Source: Mytilus californianus
Taxonomy: Eukaryota; Mollusca; Bivalvia; Mytilida; Mytilidae
Length of the DNA stretch: 64,000 nucleotides
Assembly (NCBI RefSeq): GCF_021869535.1
Contig: NW_026262593.1
Span: 53,555,318-53,619,317, forward strand
Direction of reading: 5' to 3'
Part shown: piece after piece, positions 63,838 to 64,000 of the stretch
Numbering within the stretch: the first letter of the stretch is position 1
Layout: each line of letters begins with the position of its first letter
Position numbers and translations under genes: made by a program
The notes under the pieces: generated by a model
Seen by the model: only the letters and a program-made list of their open reading frames with translations
Database searches by the model: none
What the model was told of the DNA's origin: nothing

Positions 63838-64000
63838 GTGCCAATCTGCCTAAGAATCAGGCAAAGGTGAAAACATGACAAACAAAAACCCACCCAGGTT
63901 GACATTAATTTTTGTTCAAAATGTATAATAGTGCATGAATATAACATTCGTTTCCTTGTCCTGTTCTGGTAATTCAAGATATAATTTGGTTGAAATGCAC
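63838..64000 (-). repeat. Repeat matching 50596-50764 in reverse, cut by the window edge
   Basis: GCCAATCTGCCTAAGAATCAGG through TTCAAGATATAATTTGGTTG is the inverse of the copy in DDX19 intron 2. Confidence 0.75.

Overview
The window is eukaryotic nuclear DNA, AT-rich, with two spliced genes buried in repeats. The interspersed repeats (dispersed MITEs beginning CTGTGGATTCATTATT, the family containing GATGTGGTATGA, tRNA-derived SINEs, and several tandem-array elements) look like those of a marine bivalve, most likely a mytilid mussel. That identification rests on recalled repeat families and on metazoan gene structure; no search was run.

Genes. A plus-strand gene of five coding exons (878-11173) encodes a predicted 558-residue UBX-domain protein that I assign to UBXN10 (UBXD3), a p97/VCP cofactor linked to cilia. 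A minus-strand gene of twelve coding exons (57470 down to 21170) encodes a complete DEAD-box RNA helicase of the DDX19/Dbp5 family (508 residues with, 489 without, a 57-nt phase-0 exon), the mRNA-export helicase of the nuclear pore. All splice phases close in both models. The genes are tail to tail, about 10 kb apart. No other gene could be supported; 58.9-64 kb holds only repeats, hairpins and one unassigned ORF.

Repeats by region. 0-0.5 kb: a MITE with 7-bp target-site duplication inside another element; a related pair lies at 58.1-58.9 kb. 1.7-2.6 kb: a Mutator-like element with a 10-bp duplication. 4.5-7.4 kb: a 2.9-kb Helentron-like element (family A). 15.8-17.1 kb: a tandem-array element and two MITEs sharing a TA. 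22.3-27.1 kb: a three-level nest (H contains G; G contains an A-family copy and a TA-duplicated element). 27.2-29.1 and 32.6-36.5 kb: two more A-family copies. 29.8-30.8 and 37.0-39.0 kb: family E. 41.3-47.3 kb: family F split by a 5-kb insertion that holds a 106-bp palindrome and two tRNA-like sequences. 54.7-56.6 kb: a long family-H array.

The main observation is that at least five unrelated-sequence families (A, E, F, G, H) share one plan: a subterminal inverted repeat near each end, a central tandem array, and a short hairpin just inside one end. This matches non-autonomous Helentron-like elements (HINEs). Two insertion events can be read against empty sites inside the window, and nearly all copies point in the same direction as the gene they occupy.
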